A DNA stretch of 16,362 bases, taken from the NCBI GenBank assembly GCA_023393015.1, contig JAEWMY010000060.1, forward strand, positions 1 to 16,362, read 5' to 3'. This document shows positions 1-6,623 of the stretch, piece after piece. The stretch's first letter is position 1; the number at the start of each line of letters is the position of its first letter. This DNA is from Spirochaetota bacterium (GTDB lineage: Bacteria > Spirochaetota > Spirochaetia > Treponematales > Treponemataceae). Made by a program: the position numbers and the translations under genes. Below the pieces are notes generated by a model. It did not search any database. It was not told the DNA's origin and saw only the letters and a program-made list of their open reading frames with translations.

Positions 1-1299
1 CTGTATGTCCGTCTCGAGCTTGACCTGTCCCTGGTGGAGTACCTGCCGCGAGTAACCGCCTCCCTCGATACCGTCGACGGAATACGTCGTGGCTCCGCCC
101 AGGAGACCGCCGTACTGGTCGATAAAGGCCTGGCTGTAGGCGTGGCTTCCGGACACCGTTTCCTCGTACTCCAGGTCCATCGTCTGGTTGTTGTACGCCC
201 CGACGAACCGCACGAGCATGCGCTCCGTCGGCATCCATTTGACGCGGGCGGCGGCGAATCCCATGAGATTGAGCCAGTCGAAGGCGACTTGGGTGCGCAC
301 TCCGTCGTCCGTCGCGTCGTCGCGCACGCCGACGCCGTCGCTTCCGAAGAATCCGTTCAGCGAGACGGACAGGTCGGGCCGCGGGTCGTACATGAACTTG
401 GCGTAAAAATCACGGATAAAGGGCATGGTCGGAATCGTCTTCGAAAGCTTCGGCTCGAGGTCGAATACGACGTCGTTGAGGAATTGCATCGACTCGAGGT
501 AGGTAACCTTTCCCCCGAAAAAGGCCCCCGCCTTTTCGCCTATCGGGACCTGCGCGAAAAGGTCGCACGAGGTCGTCGAGACGCCGCCGGTGACGCGGAC
601 GAGGCCCGAGTCGGGTTTGACCGTCGTTACCTCGAGAAGCCCCGACATCGCGCGTCCGTACCGGGCCGAGAAAACGCCGTGCGACATCTTCGCGGTTTCC
701 ACCATGTTCGGGTTGAAGATGGAGAAGGCCCCGCTCCAGTGGAAGGGATAGAGCACGTACACGTCGTCGAGTACGGTACCCATCTCGTTCGGATACCCTC
801 CGCGGATGGAAGGCTGCGCGCTCCAACCGCCGGAGAATCCGACGCCCGGGAGCGTCTTGATCGAGGACATCACGTCCTCCACGAGGCCGAAGTTCGCCGT
901 CGTCTTCATGTCCTTGCTGTCCATGACGACCGAGACGCCCGTTTTTTCGTCCGATTTTCCGGGGACTCCGCGTTCGACGACGAGCCCCTCTCCCTCGATG
1001 ACGTCCGTCATCGAAAGGGCAACGTCAACGGAGCCTTGTCCCTCGCGGACGGTCACGGTGGCCGTTCGGTAGCCGGGCGATTCCACCGTTATGAAGGTCC
1101 GGCGGAATCCGTCCGCGAGTTCGAGCGTCGCGACGCCCTCCGCGTTGGTATGCGCGCGCGCGTCTTTCCCGCGCTCGGCGACGGAGGCTCCCTCGAGCGG
1201 GATGTCGAGTTCGCCGTCGCTTACGCGCACGCGGATCGTCTCCGCCGACAGGGATAGCGTCATCGCCGCGAGGGCGACTATCGATGCAAGTCTTTTCAT
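1..1299 (-). CDS. TonB-dependent outer-membrane receptor, N-terminal 433 residues (cut by window edge)
   Basis: This is the 5' part of an outer-membrane TonB-dependent receptor/transporter; the barrel continues beyond base 1. Residues 1-19 are a signal peptide (MKRLASIVALAAMTLSLSA). Residues about 21-97 form a carboxypeptidase-regulatory-like beta-sandwich (VPLEGA-type motif near 34-39, then TNAEGVATLEL). Residues about 105-228 are the plug: IKTLPGV at 147-153, SIRGG at 164-168, LDDVYVLYPFHW at 177-188, and FSARYGRAMSGLLEV at 210-224. Barrel strands follow. No STN signalling domain of the FecA type is present. The start at 1299 has GAGG about 10 nt upstream and lies 18 bp after the caspase stop, so it is the fourth gene of the sigma/anti-sigma/caspase unit. 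The substrate cannot be told. The family is clear; a link to the sigma factor is inferred from position. Confidence 0.9.
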   Translation of the reverse strand, partial: MKRLASIVALAAMTLSLSAETIRVRVSDGELDIPLEGASVAERGKDARAHTNAEGVATLELADGFRRTFITVESPGYRTATVTVREGQGSVDVALSMTDVIEGEGLVVERGVPGKSDEKTGVSVVMDSKDMKTTANFGLVEDVMSSIKTLPGVGFSGGWSAQPSIRGGYPNEMGTVLDDVYVLYPFHWSGAFSIFNPNMVETAKMSHGVFSARYGRAMSGLLEVTTVKPDSGLVRVTGGVSTTSCDLFAQVPIGEKAGAFFGGKVTYLESMQFLNDVVFDLEPKLSKTIPTMPFIRDFYAKFMYDPRPDLSVSLNGFFGSDGVGVRDDATDDGVRTQVAFDWLNLMGFAAARVKWMPTERMLVRFVGAYNNQTMDLEYEETVSGSHAYSQAFIDQYGGLLGGATTYSVDGIEGGGYSRQVLHQGQVKLETDIQ

Positions 1300-1317
1300 T
1301 TTTTCCGCCTCGTCGTT

Positions 1318-3558
1318 TTAGAATTTCAGACCGAAGGTGAGCGTCGGGTACAGCCAGACATGATCCTCGACGACCTTCCACGGCGTTCCGTGCGTTCCCA
1401 ACGCGAAGGCCGCGTCGTTGTAGTCGAGTATCCTCACGTCGGCCGAGAGGGCGCCGAACGCGGCGAGATGCTTGAGAAGGGAGACGTTCAGAGACACGCG
1501 GAGCGACGGGATGTTCCCCGCGACCGTCTCGTTCAGGAAGTCCCTGACTTGTTCGTCGGTGTCGAGCTCTATGGTATCGCCGTCCTTTATCCTCTGCGCG
1601 TAGGGGTTCCCGTCGCTGAGGTCGAGGACGGCCCGCGTCAACAGCTCGAAGTCGAGCGACAAGCGCTTGGTGAGTTCGAGCCTCGTTCCGACGCCGAAAC
1701 CGAGGTGCACGGTCTGGACGTCGTTATCCCACTTCCAGTCAGTGTCGTACCCGATCATGAAGGTCGTATAGAAGGCTTTGGTGCCGCCCTGGTATTGCAG
1801 ACAGAAGAAGCCGTTCGAGTCCATAGCGATTCCGACGTCCATGACGCCGTTCCATATGAAGTTCAGGAGACCGAAGGATACGCCGGTGTTTTCTTTCGCG
1901 ACGTTGATCACGCCGAGCTGGAGCCCGTGGACGACGTTCGCGACGTTGAGGAAGCCGGAGGCCTGCACGCCCGTGATCTCTCCCGTGGACACGTTGAGGA
2001 AGCCCGCGCCTTGCGCGCCGCGTATGTTTCCGGAGGATACGTTCAGGAAACCGGATCCCTGGAAGCCGCGGAAGTCGCCGGTAAATACGTTGATGAAGCC
2101 GGAAAGCTGGGCTCCGCGCGAGGCCTCTCCGTCCTTGTCGGTCGCCGTGCCCAGGAAGCCGGTTGCCTGCACGCCCGTGAAGCCTTTTGTCACCGAGCCT
2201 ACGAGGAAACTCGCCTGCGCACCGTTGATACGCTCGTTTTTCGCCATGACGAATCCGAGGGAACAGTTGACGTTGTCTGTTTTGCCCGAGGGGTATTCGA
2301 GACCGGGGACGAAGGCCACGGCGAAGGGCGTCCATTCGATCTCCTCCTCCGCGAGGGGTTCCTCTCCTTCCTCGTCGCCGCGGGCGCGTCCAGCCGACCT
2401 CGCGACCGTCGAGAAAGACGCGGGGTCGAGCGTGAGGCGCTGTCCCTTCGCGATGCGTATCGTCGTCTGCGCGGTGGACGTCGGGGTGAGGTGCGTGAGG
2501 GCGTAGGATCCCGCGGGGATCGCGAGGGCGAGCTCCGTTCCGGCGACCTTCGTCATTTCCGACACGAGCGCGCCCGAGTCCGTCCTGAGGAAATACCTGC
2601 CGGCGGCTTCTTTCGGGAATATCAGCACGGACTCGGCCTCCGAGATGTCCGTCAGGACAAGGTCGCCGGAGCCGACGAGCGTGATGTTGAAGGACGGGTG
2701 CTGCGGTCCGTAGTTGCTCTTCTCGGTCCTCGAGAGGGTGTCGTTGAAGGCGTAGTGATAGAGCTCGTTGAGCGACACCTTCCGGTCGCCGGAGGCGTCG
2801 GCCGCCCCGCGAAGACCCGTCACGATGGAATGGGTGAAATAAGACGCCTGAATCATGTCGGATTCCTGCGAGGATTCCGTCGCCGAGCTCGAGGATAGGT
2901 ACGCGTGACCCTTGACGACGCTCGCGTCGTCGATGAGGAAGGGGCGCTGTCGCGAGCCGCCCTTCGTCCGCACGAATTCCCCCGAATGGCAGGAATCGAG
3001 CATGACGACGTGGACGTCGGTCGGGACGAGATCGAGCGAGGCCTTCAGCTCCGCGTACGTCACCTTGGAGGAACCGAGCAAAAGGGCCGTTTCGTCCGAG
3101 TGTCCCGAATAATAGAAGATGAACTCGGTTCGCTTGGCGCGTCCCGCGGTTGAAGCGATCATGGTCGCGAAGCGGGCGAAGGCGCGGTCGATATCCTCTT
3201 TCCGGGGATCGTCGAGTATCACGCTGTTCTCGCGGCTGACGCCGCCGATCTCGGAGAGCGTCGAGGCGAGACGTTCCGCGTCGGACAGGGCGTAGCGGAG
3301 CGGTTCCCGCGACGGGCCTCCGTCGTTCGCGGCGACGTAGAGCGCGAAACGCTCGACCGGGAGAGCCTGTCCCTTGGGACGATCGGTCGGTTCCTGCGCG
3401 CCGAGAAAAACCGGCAGCGCGAGGATCGCGGCGAGGGCGAGCGGGTATATTCTTCGCCGGGGAGGCGTATCGTTCGATGCGAATGCGTGCGTGATGGCGA
3501 GTGCGAAGGAGTACATTCGTCGTCGGTTCGGCGTGCCGTATGGTGCGTATGTGCGCAT
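1318..3558 (-). CDS. Exported caspase-family (C14-like) protein with C-terminal surface repeats
   Basis: A 746-residue protein. Residues 1-34 are a long basic N-region, followed by a hydrophobic core (about 37-52) and a likely signal-peptidase site after LGA (54). Residues about 70-300 are a caspase/metacaspase-like domain. The likely catalytic His is H153 in YYSGHSDE and the nucleophile is C190 in MLDSCHSGEF. An EF-hand-like loop (DASGDRKVSLNE, 254-265) follows, as in other bacterial caspases. Residues about 300-385 look like a beta-sandwich. An acidic linker (395-408) leads to about six repeats of the form GxQxSGFLNVxxG (445-565), then beta-rich segments ending in F, as in outer-membrane barrels. 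The repeats resemble the LA_2272-type surface repeat of Leptospira (from memory). The start has AAGGA about 7 nt upstream and lies 9 bp after the anti-sigma stop. An internal start at M15 is possible. Probably exported and envelope-associated; the substrate is unknown. Confidence 0.88.
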   Translation of the reverse strand: MRTYAPYGTPNRRRMYSFALAITHAFASNDTPPRRRIYPLALAAILALPVFLGAQEPTDRPKGQALPVERFALYVAANDGGPSREPLRYALSDAERLASTLSEIGGVSRENSVILDDPRKEDIDRAFARFATMIASTAGRAKRTEFIFYYSGHSDETALLLGSSKVTYAELKASLDLVPTDVHVVMLDSCHSGEFVRTKGGSRQRPFLIDDASVVKGHAYLSSSSATESSQESDMIQASYFTHSIVTGLRGAADASGDRKVSLNELYHYAFNDTLSRTEKSNYGPQHPSFNITLVGSGDLVLTDISEAESVLIFPKEAAGRYFLRTDSGALVSEMTKVAGTELALAIPAGSYALTHLTPTSTAQTTIRIAKGQRLTLDPASFSTVARSAGRARGDEEGEEPLAEEEIEWTPFAVAFVPGLEYPSGKTDNVNCSLGFVMAKNERINGAQASFLVGSVTKGFTGVQATGFLGTATDKDGEASRGAQLSGFINVFTGDFRGFQGSGFLNVSSGNIRGAQGAGFLNVSTGEITGVQASGFLNVANVVHGLQLGVINVAKENTGVSFGLLNFIWNGVMDVGIAMDSNGFFCLQYQGGTKAFYTTFMIGYDTDWKWDNDVQTVHLGFGVGTRLELTKRLSLDFELLTRAVLDLSDGNPYAQRIKDGDTIELDTDEQVRDFLNETVAGNIPSLRVSLNVSLLKHLAAFGALSADVRILDYNDAAFALGTHGTPWKVVEDHVWLYPTLTFGLKF

Positions 3559-3567
3559 AGTTAATCC

Positions 3568-4377
3568 TTATTTGACGAGGACGATGTCGCTTATGGTGAG
3601 TTCCGCCGGAAGCGACTTCGAAAGGTCGCGTTCGGCAAAACCCGGATCGGCGGCCAGATCCCTGAGCGCTTCGATGATCGGTTCGACCGGAAAGGACGAA
3701 CGGGACGATACGAACACGAAACGCTCGTATTTAGGCGCGTCGTCGAGCACGTAGGAGAAGGCGAGCGGTACCTCTCCAGAGGTATCGAGCGGGGCCGCGC
3801 CGTCGCCCGCGTCGGGATAATGGCGCGTGACGACGCCGTTTCCGTCGATCGACAGGATGACGCCCCAGGTGTTTCCGTTCGAAAGATAGCTGATCTGGAG
3901 GGCGTCGTTCGCCGAGACACGCTCCCCCGCGTTCAGCTTGATGGCGTCGGTTCCGTCCTTGCGGTAGACGTGTATCCTCGGCCCGGATCCCTTCGAGCGC
4001 TCGGCCGACGCTATCGCGATACCGGTTCCGGACGTTCCTTCCCCGGCGCCCTTCGCGAGGCCTTGCGTCGTCACGAAGGCGACGGCAAGCACGAGACACG
4101 CGGCGGCCGGCATGGCAATGACCCGCATCGTCCGAAACGCGCTTCCCGCGCCGATGATCCCTTGCCGGCGCACTGAGGCGTCGAGCTTCGCCTCCACGGC
4201 GGCCCTCATGGCGCCGACGGGATACCGGGACAGGATGTCCCGGTCCGATTCTTCTATTTCCGCGACGAGAACGTCGATATCCGCCGTCTTCCCGCCGTTT
4301 ACGCGCATGCCCGCGTCGGGGGATTCCCCCCTTCGCGCGATAGCTTCCTTTTCCGCGAACAGAACGGGCGTTTTCAT
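3568..4377 (-). CDS. ActD-like putative anti-sigma factor with one membrane segment
   Basis: A 269-residue protein. The start at 4377 overlaps the sigma stop (ATGA), indicating translational coupling. Residues 1-84 are cytoplasmic, with a helical stretch DRDILSRYPVGAMRAAVEAKL (45-65). One transmembrane helix spans about 85-107. The C-terminal domain (about 133-269) should be periplasmic: GERVSANDALQISYLS, then VILSIDGNGVVTRHYPD (173-189), then SYVLDDAPKYERFVFV (208-223). From memory, this layout matches ActD-like/DUF4384-like proteins that sit between a sigma-70 gene and a caspase gene in myxobacteria and spirochaetes. No zinc-finger HxxxCxxC motif is visible, so it is not a classical ZAS anti-sigma factor. 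The anti-sigma role is inferred from gene order and topology. A run of G about 8-13 nt upstream is a weak SD. Confidence 0.8.
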   Translation of the reverse strand: MKTPVLFAEKEAIARRGESPDAGMRVNGGKTADIDVLVAEIEESDRDILSRYPVGAMRAAVEAKLDASVRRQGIIGAGSAFRTMRVIAMPAAACLVLAVAFVTTQGLAKGAGEGTSGTGIAIASAERSKGSGPRIHVYRKDGTDAIKLNAGERVSANDALQISYLSNGNTWGVILSIDGNGVVTRHYPDAGDGAAPLDTSGEVPLAFSYVLDDAPKYERFVFVSSRSSFPVEPIIEALRDLAADPGFAERDLSKSLPAELTISDIVLVK

Positions 4378-4889
4378 CGTATACCCCCCGCGCCTTGCAG
4401 CGCCTCTTTTTTCAGCGAGACGAGCCGCTTCCTGATTCCCGAGACGGACATGCCCACTTCGCGGGCTGTCTCCTCGAGCGTAAGCCCGTCGACGTAGTGC
4501 AGGCACGCGATCGTTTTCGTCGTTTCCGGGACGCCGGAGAAAATCCCCTCGAGCACGAGCTCCGCGTCCACGAGATCCTCGTGGCGGGCGGAGATCGTGT
4601 CGGCGATCCCGGAGAGAAGATGATCGATTTGCGGGCCGGAGCGAAGTCGCTCGGAGCGAATCCTGTTCAGGCATACCGTCGTCGCAACCGTGTAAAAGAG
4701 GCTTGCGCACGCGCCCGAGAGTTTCTCGCGCCGTTCGATAATCCGCACGAACGTGTCCTGCATGGCGTCAAGCGCGCGATCCTCGTCTTTAAGGAGGAAA
4801 CGGCATCGCCTGAGTACCATCGGGCCGAACGTTCCGTACAGCCTGTCAAAATCGTCCATGGAAACGGTTCCGGAGTCTTTCATGGTCAT
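4374..4889 (-). CDS. ECF-type RNA polymerase sigma factor
   Basis: A 171-residue sigma-70 family protein of ECF size, containing only regions 2 and 4. Region 2 lies at about 12-82: DRALDAMQDTFVRIIERREKL covers 2.1-2.2 and LFYTVATTVCLNRIRSERLR is the 2.4-like part. Region 4 lies at about 115-162, with helix-turn-helix LTLEETAREVGMSVSGIRKRL. It would direct RNA polymerase to a small regulon. The next gene overlaps it and is the probable anti-sigma. The start at 4889 is preferred over the ATG at 4883 because AGGA lies 6 nt before it. It opens the four-gene sigma/ActD-like/caspase/TonB cluster. I see no convincing sigma70 promoter in the 131 bp upstream, so autoregulation or read-through from the guaA operon is possible. 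Confidence 0.92.
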   Translation of the reverse strand: MTMKDSGTVSMDDFDRLYGTFGPMVLRRCRFLLKDEDRALDAMQDTFVRIIERREKLSGACASLFYTVATTVCLNRIRSERLRSGPQIDHLLSGIADTISARHEDLVDAELVLEGIFSGVPETTKTIACLHYVDGLTLEETAREVGMSVSGIRKRLVSLKKEALQGAGGIR

Positions 4890-5020
4890 TTCTCATCCTG
4901 CATACGCTATTTGAACACCCCGGGGGCGGGAATGTGTTACCGTTGCGGCGCAGTCGGTCCGGTCAGGGCCGGCAAGGCCCCGATTCGCGCGGACGGTTCG
5001 ATTCCGGAATGCGGGCGGGC
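4890..5020. other. Intergenic gap between the DUF2141 gene and the sigma gene
   Basis: This 131-bp gap holds no plausible gene. It contains a short hairpin (GGGCC, five bases, GGCCC at 4967-4981) without a U-tract, a perfect ten-base palindrome ATTCCGGAAT (5001-5010), and CCCCGGGG (4918-4925). On the minus strand a GGTAACA element followed further on by GTGTTC could be an ECF-type promoter for autoregulation, but the spacing and match are weak. Whether transcription from guaA reads through into the sigma cluster cannot be decided from the sequence. Confidence 0.35.
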
Positions 5021-5458
5021 TTATTTAAGCGTTATGGAAATCGTCTTGGTGCCGCCCTCGAAGGCGAAGGTCGTCGCCTCCCACTCGGGCGGACCCGCCT
5101 TGCCGCGGGCGTCGTTGGAGAAGCCGTAGACTTCCTTTGGCATTCCGAGAAAATTCGTGTCGAGCTTGCCGTTGCCGTTTTCGTCGTGATAGACGGTTAC
5201 GGAATACGTGCCGGGCTCGAGGTCGGGTATCTCTACCTGCGCCTTTCCGCCCGTCACGGTAACCATTGCGGTTGCCCGGGCAAGCTCGAGTTTCGAGAAG
5301 GCCGCCTTCGAGTCGTACACGGCGACCATCATCTTTCCCTTGTCGGATTTACAGCCGCTCATGGCGATGACGAGGGTGCCCGATTCGGCGAAAACGGGAA
5401 GGAACACGGCCGCGAGCAGGGCAACGAACGCGATGCGGAACGACGGAATTGATTTCAT
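5021..5458 (-). CDS. DUF2141 exported protein
   Basis: A 145-residue secreted or periplasmic protein. A signal peptide covers residues 1-24 (cleavage likely after PVFA). The rest matches the DUF2141 pattern: MVAVYDSKAAF (44-54), the beta-sandwich motif PGTYSVTVYHDENGNGKLD (82-100), then FLGMPKEVYGFSNDARG (103-119) and a PPxWxxTTF motif (123-131). DENGNGKLD resembles a calcium-binding loop. The biochemical role of the family is unknown; members are often found near outer-membrane transport genes. The start at 5458 has AGGAG 6 nt upstream and lies 21 bp after the oxidoreductase stop, so it is probably the third gene of the guaA unit. Confidence 0.88.
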   Translation of the reverse strand: MKSIPSFRIAFVALLAAVFLPVFAESGTLVIAMSGCKSDKGKMMVAVYDSKAAFSKLELARATAMVTVTGGKAQVEIPDLEPGTYSVTVYHDENGNGKLDTNFLGMPKEVYGFSNDARGKAGPPEWEATTFAFEGGTKTISITLK

Positions 5459-5479
5459 CGGATACTCCTGTGTTTTTCG

Positions 5480-6619
5480 TTACCGTCGAGTATATCCCAT
5501 CCGGATTATGGCGTCGAGCGTTTCGAGCGCGGAAAGGCCGTCCTTATAGGAAGACTCGATCGTGACGCCGGGATTCCGCGCGAGATCTACCGCGTGCGCC
5601 ATCATCCCGGAGAAATAACCCGTTTTCCGGTACGGGACCCGCGCGGGGCGGCTTTTCAGCGCGAGCGAGCGGAAGCCTTCGTAAAATCGCGACGGCTCGC
5701 TTTTCCATACTTCCCATATTCCGTTGCCGCATCGAAGCCGGCCCGAGGAGCAATTGAGGTCGACCTCGAATGATAGATAGTCGCGGCCCGGGGAGACCTC
5801 GAGGACAATGCGGGTACGTCCCGAGCCGGCTTCCCCGCCGTCCGCCGCTGCGACCGTCCTCCCGACGGCGAGGAATTCGCCTTCGTCGTCGTCCGGGTCG
5901 CCGTGTACCGCATCGACGGTCCAGGGGCCCAGGAGAAAGGAGAGAATGTCCGCGAGATGCGTTCCGTCGTGCCAGAGCACGCGCGCCGGCGTTTTTTTGA
6001 GTCCCATGTAGAGCCGCGCGTGCGCGGACCTGAGTTCCCCGAGCTCGCCCGAGCGAAGGATTTCCCGCGCGCGACGCCAGTCGCGGGCGAAGCGCCGCTC
6101 GTGATTCACGACCACCCGGCTCGTGCCCGCGCGTTCGGCAGCCTCGACGGCCGCGAGCGCGCCTCGCGCTTCCTCGATGTTCGCTCCCACGGGCTTTTCG
6201 AGCACGATGACGGGAACCTTCCGCTCGAGGCACAGCATGAGGATCGGAACGTGGGCGTCGGTGTCGCAGGCTATCGACACGAGTTCGGGAGAGACGGCGT
6301 CGAGCATCGAGGCCGCGTCGCTGAACAGGGCCGAGTCGGGAAGTCTCCAGAGGCGGCCGAACTTTGCTAGGCGCTCCGCGTCCACGTCCGCGCCGGCTAC
6401 AAGCCGGGCGTTCCGCTCGCGAAAGATCGCCCCCGCGTGGCTCGCGGGCTTTTCCCTGAAGCGGTCGGTCTCCAGGCTCGAGCCGATCCGGCCCGTCCCG
6501 ATAACAGCGCATCGCACGGGTCCGCGCTTCGCCGTATCCTCCGTATCCGCCGCGTTCGTCGCGTTCGTCGCGTTCGTCGAATTCGTTCCGTTCGCCTTGA
6601 GCGCGCCCTTCAGCGTCAT
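5480..6619 (-). CDS. Gfo/Idh/MocA-family NAD(P)-dependent oxidoreductase
   Basis: A 379-residue predicted cytoplasmic dehydrogenase. The Rossmann dinucleotide-binding motif VIGTGRIGSS is at 39-48. Family motifs are VLEKPVGANIEEA (139-151), with the conserved EKP where K142 is the usual catalytic lysine, and HDGTHLADIL (217-226) in the substrate domain. The family oxidises or reduces sugars, inositols and related compounds; the substrate here is unknown. Residues 11-23 are an odd Asn-Ala-Thr tandem repeat encoded by a 9-bp repeat ahead of the catalytic domain. The start at 6619 is only 4 bp after the guaA stop, with GGGAG and AGGAT just upstream, so the two are co-transcribed. A start nearer residue 33 is possible but would have a poorer ribosome-binding site. 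Confidence 0.87.
   Translation of the reverse strand: MTLKGALKANGTNSTNATNATNAADTEDTAKRGPVRCAVIGTGRIGSSLETDRFREKPASHAGAIFRERNARLVAGADVDAERLAKFGRLWRLPDSALFSDAASMLDAVSPELVSIACDTDAHVPILMLCLERKVPVIVLEKPVGANIEEARGALAAVEAAERAGTSRVVVNHERRFARDWRRAREILRSGELGELRSAHARLYMGLKKTPARVLWHDGTHLADILSFLLGPWTVDAVHGDPDDDEGEFLAVGRTVAAADGGEAGSGRTRIVLEVSPGRDYLSFEVDLNCSSGRLRCGNGIWEVWKSEPSRFYEGFRSLALKSRPARVPYRKTGYFSGMMAHAVDLARNPGVTIESSYKDGLSALETLDAIIRMGYTRR
6551..6587 (+). repeat. 9-bp tandem repeat inside the oxidoreductase N-terminus
   Basis: Three perfect copies of GCGTTCGTC run from 6552 to 6578, followed by a degenerate fourth copy (6579-6587). On the coding (minus) strand it gives repeated Thr-Asn-Ala. The unit is a multiple of three, so slippage would change the number of repeats without shifting the frame. 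Confidence 0.85.
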
Positions 6620-6623
6620 GATC

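Noticed and set aside
34..2898. Long plus-strand frames (34-1257 and 1360-2898) opposite the receptor and caspase genes
   Set aside because: The minus strand has signal peptides, a plug domain and the caspase dyad. The plus frames show no motif, start context or SD.
4395..5129. 244-residue plus-strand frame over the sigma gene and gap
   Set aside because: It is antisense to a clear ECF sigma factor and has no recognisable features.
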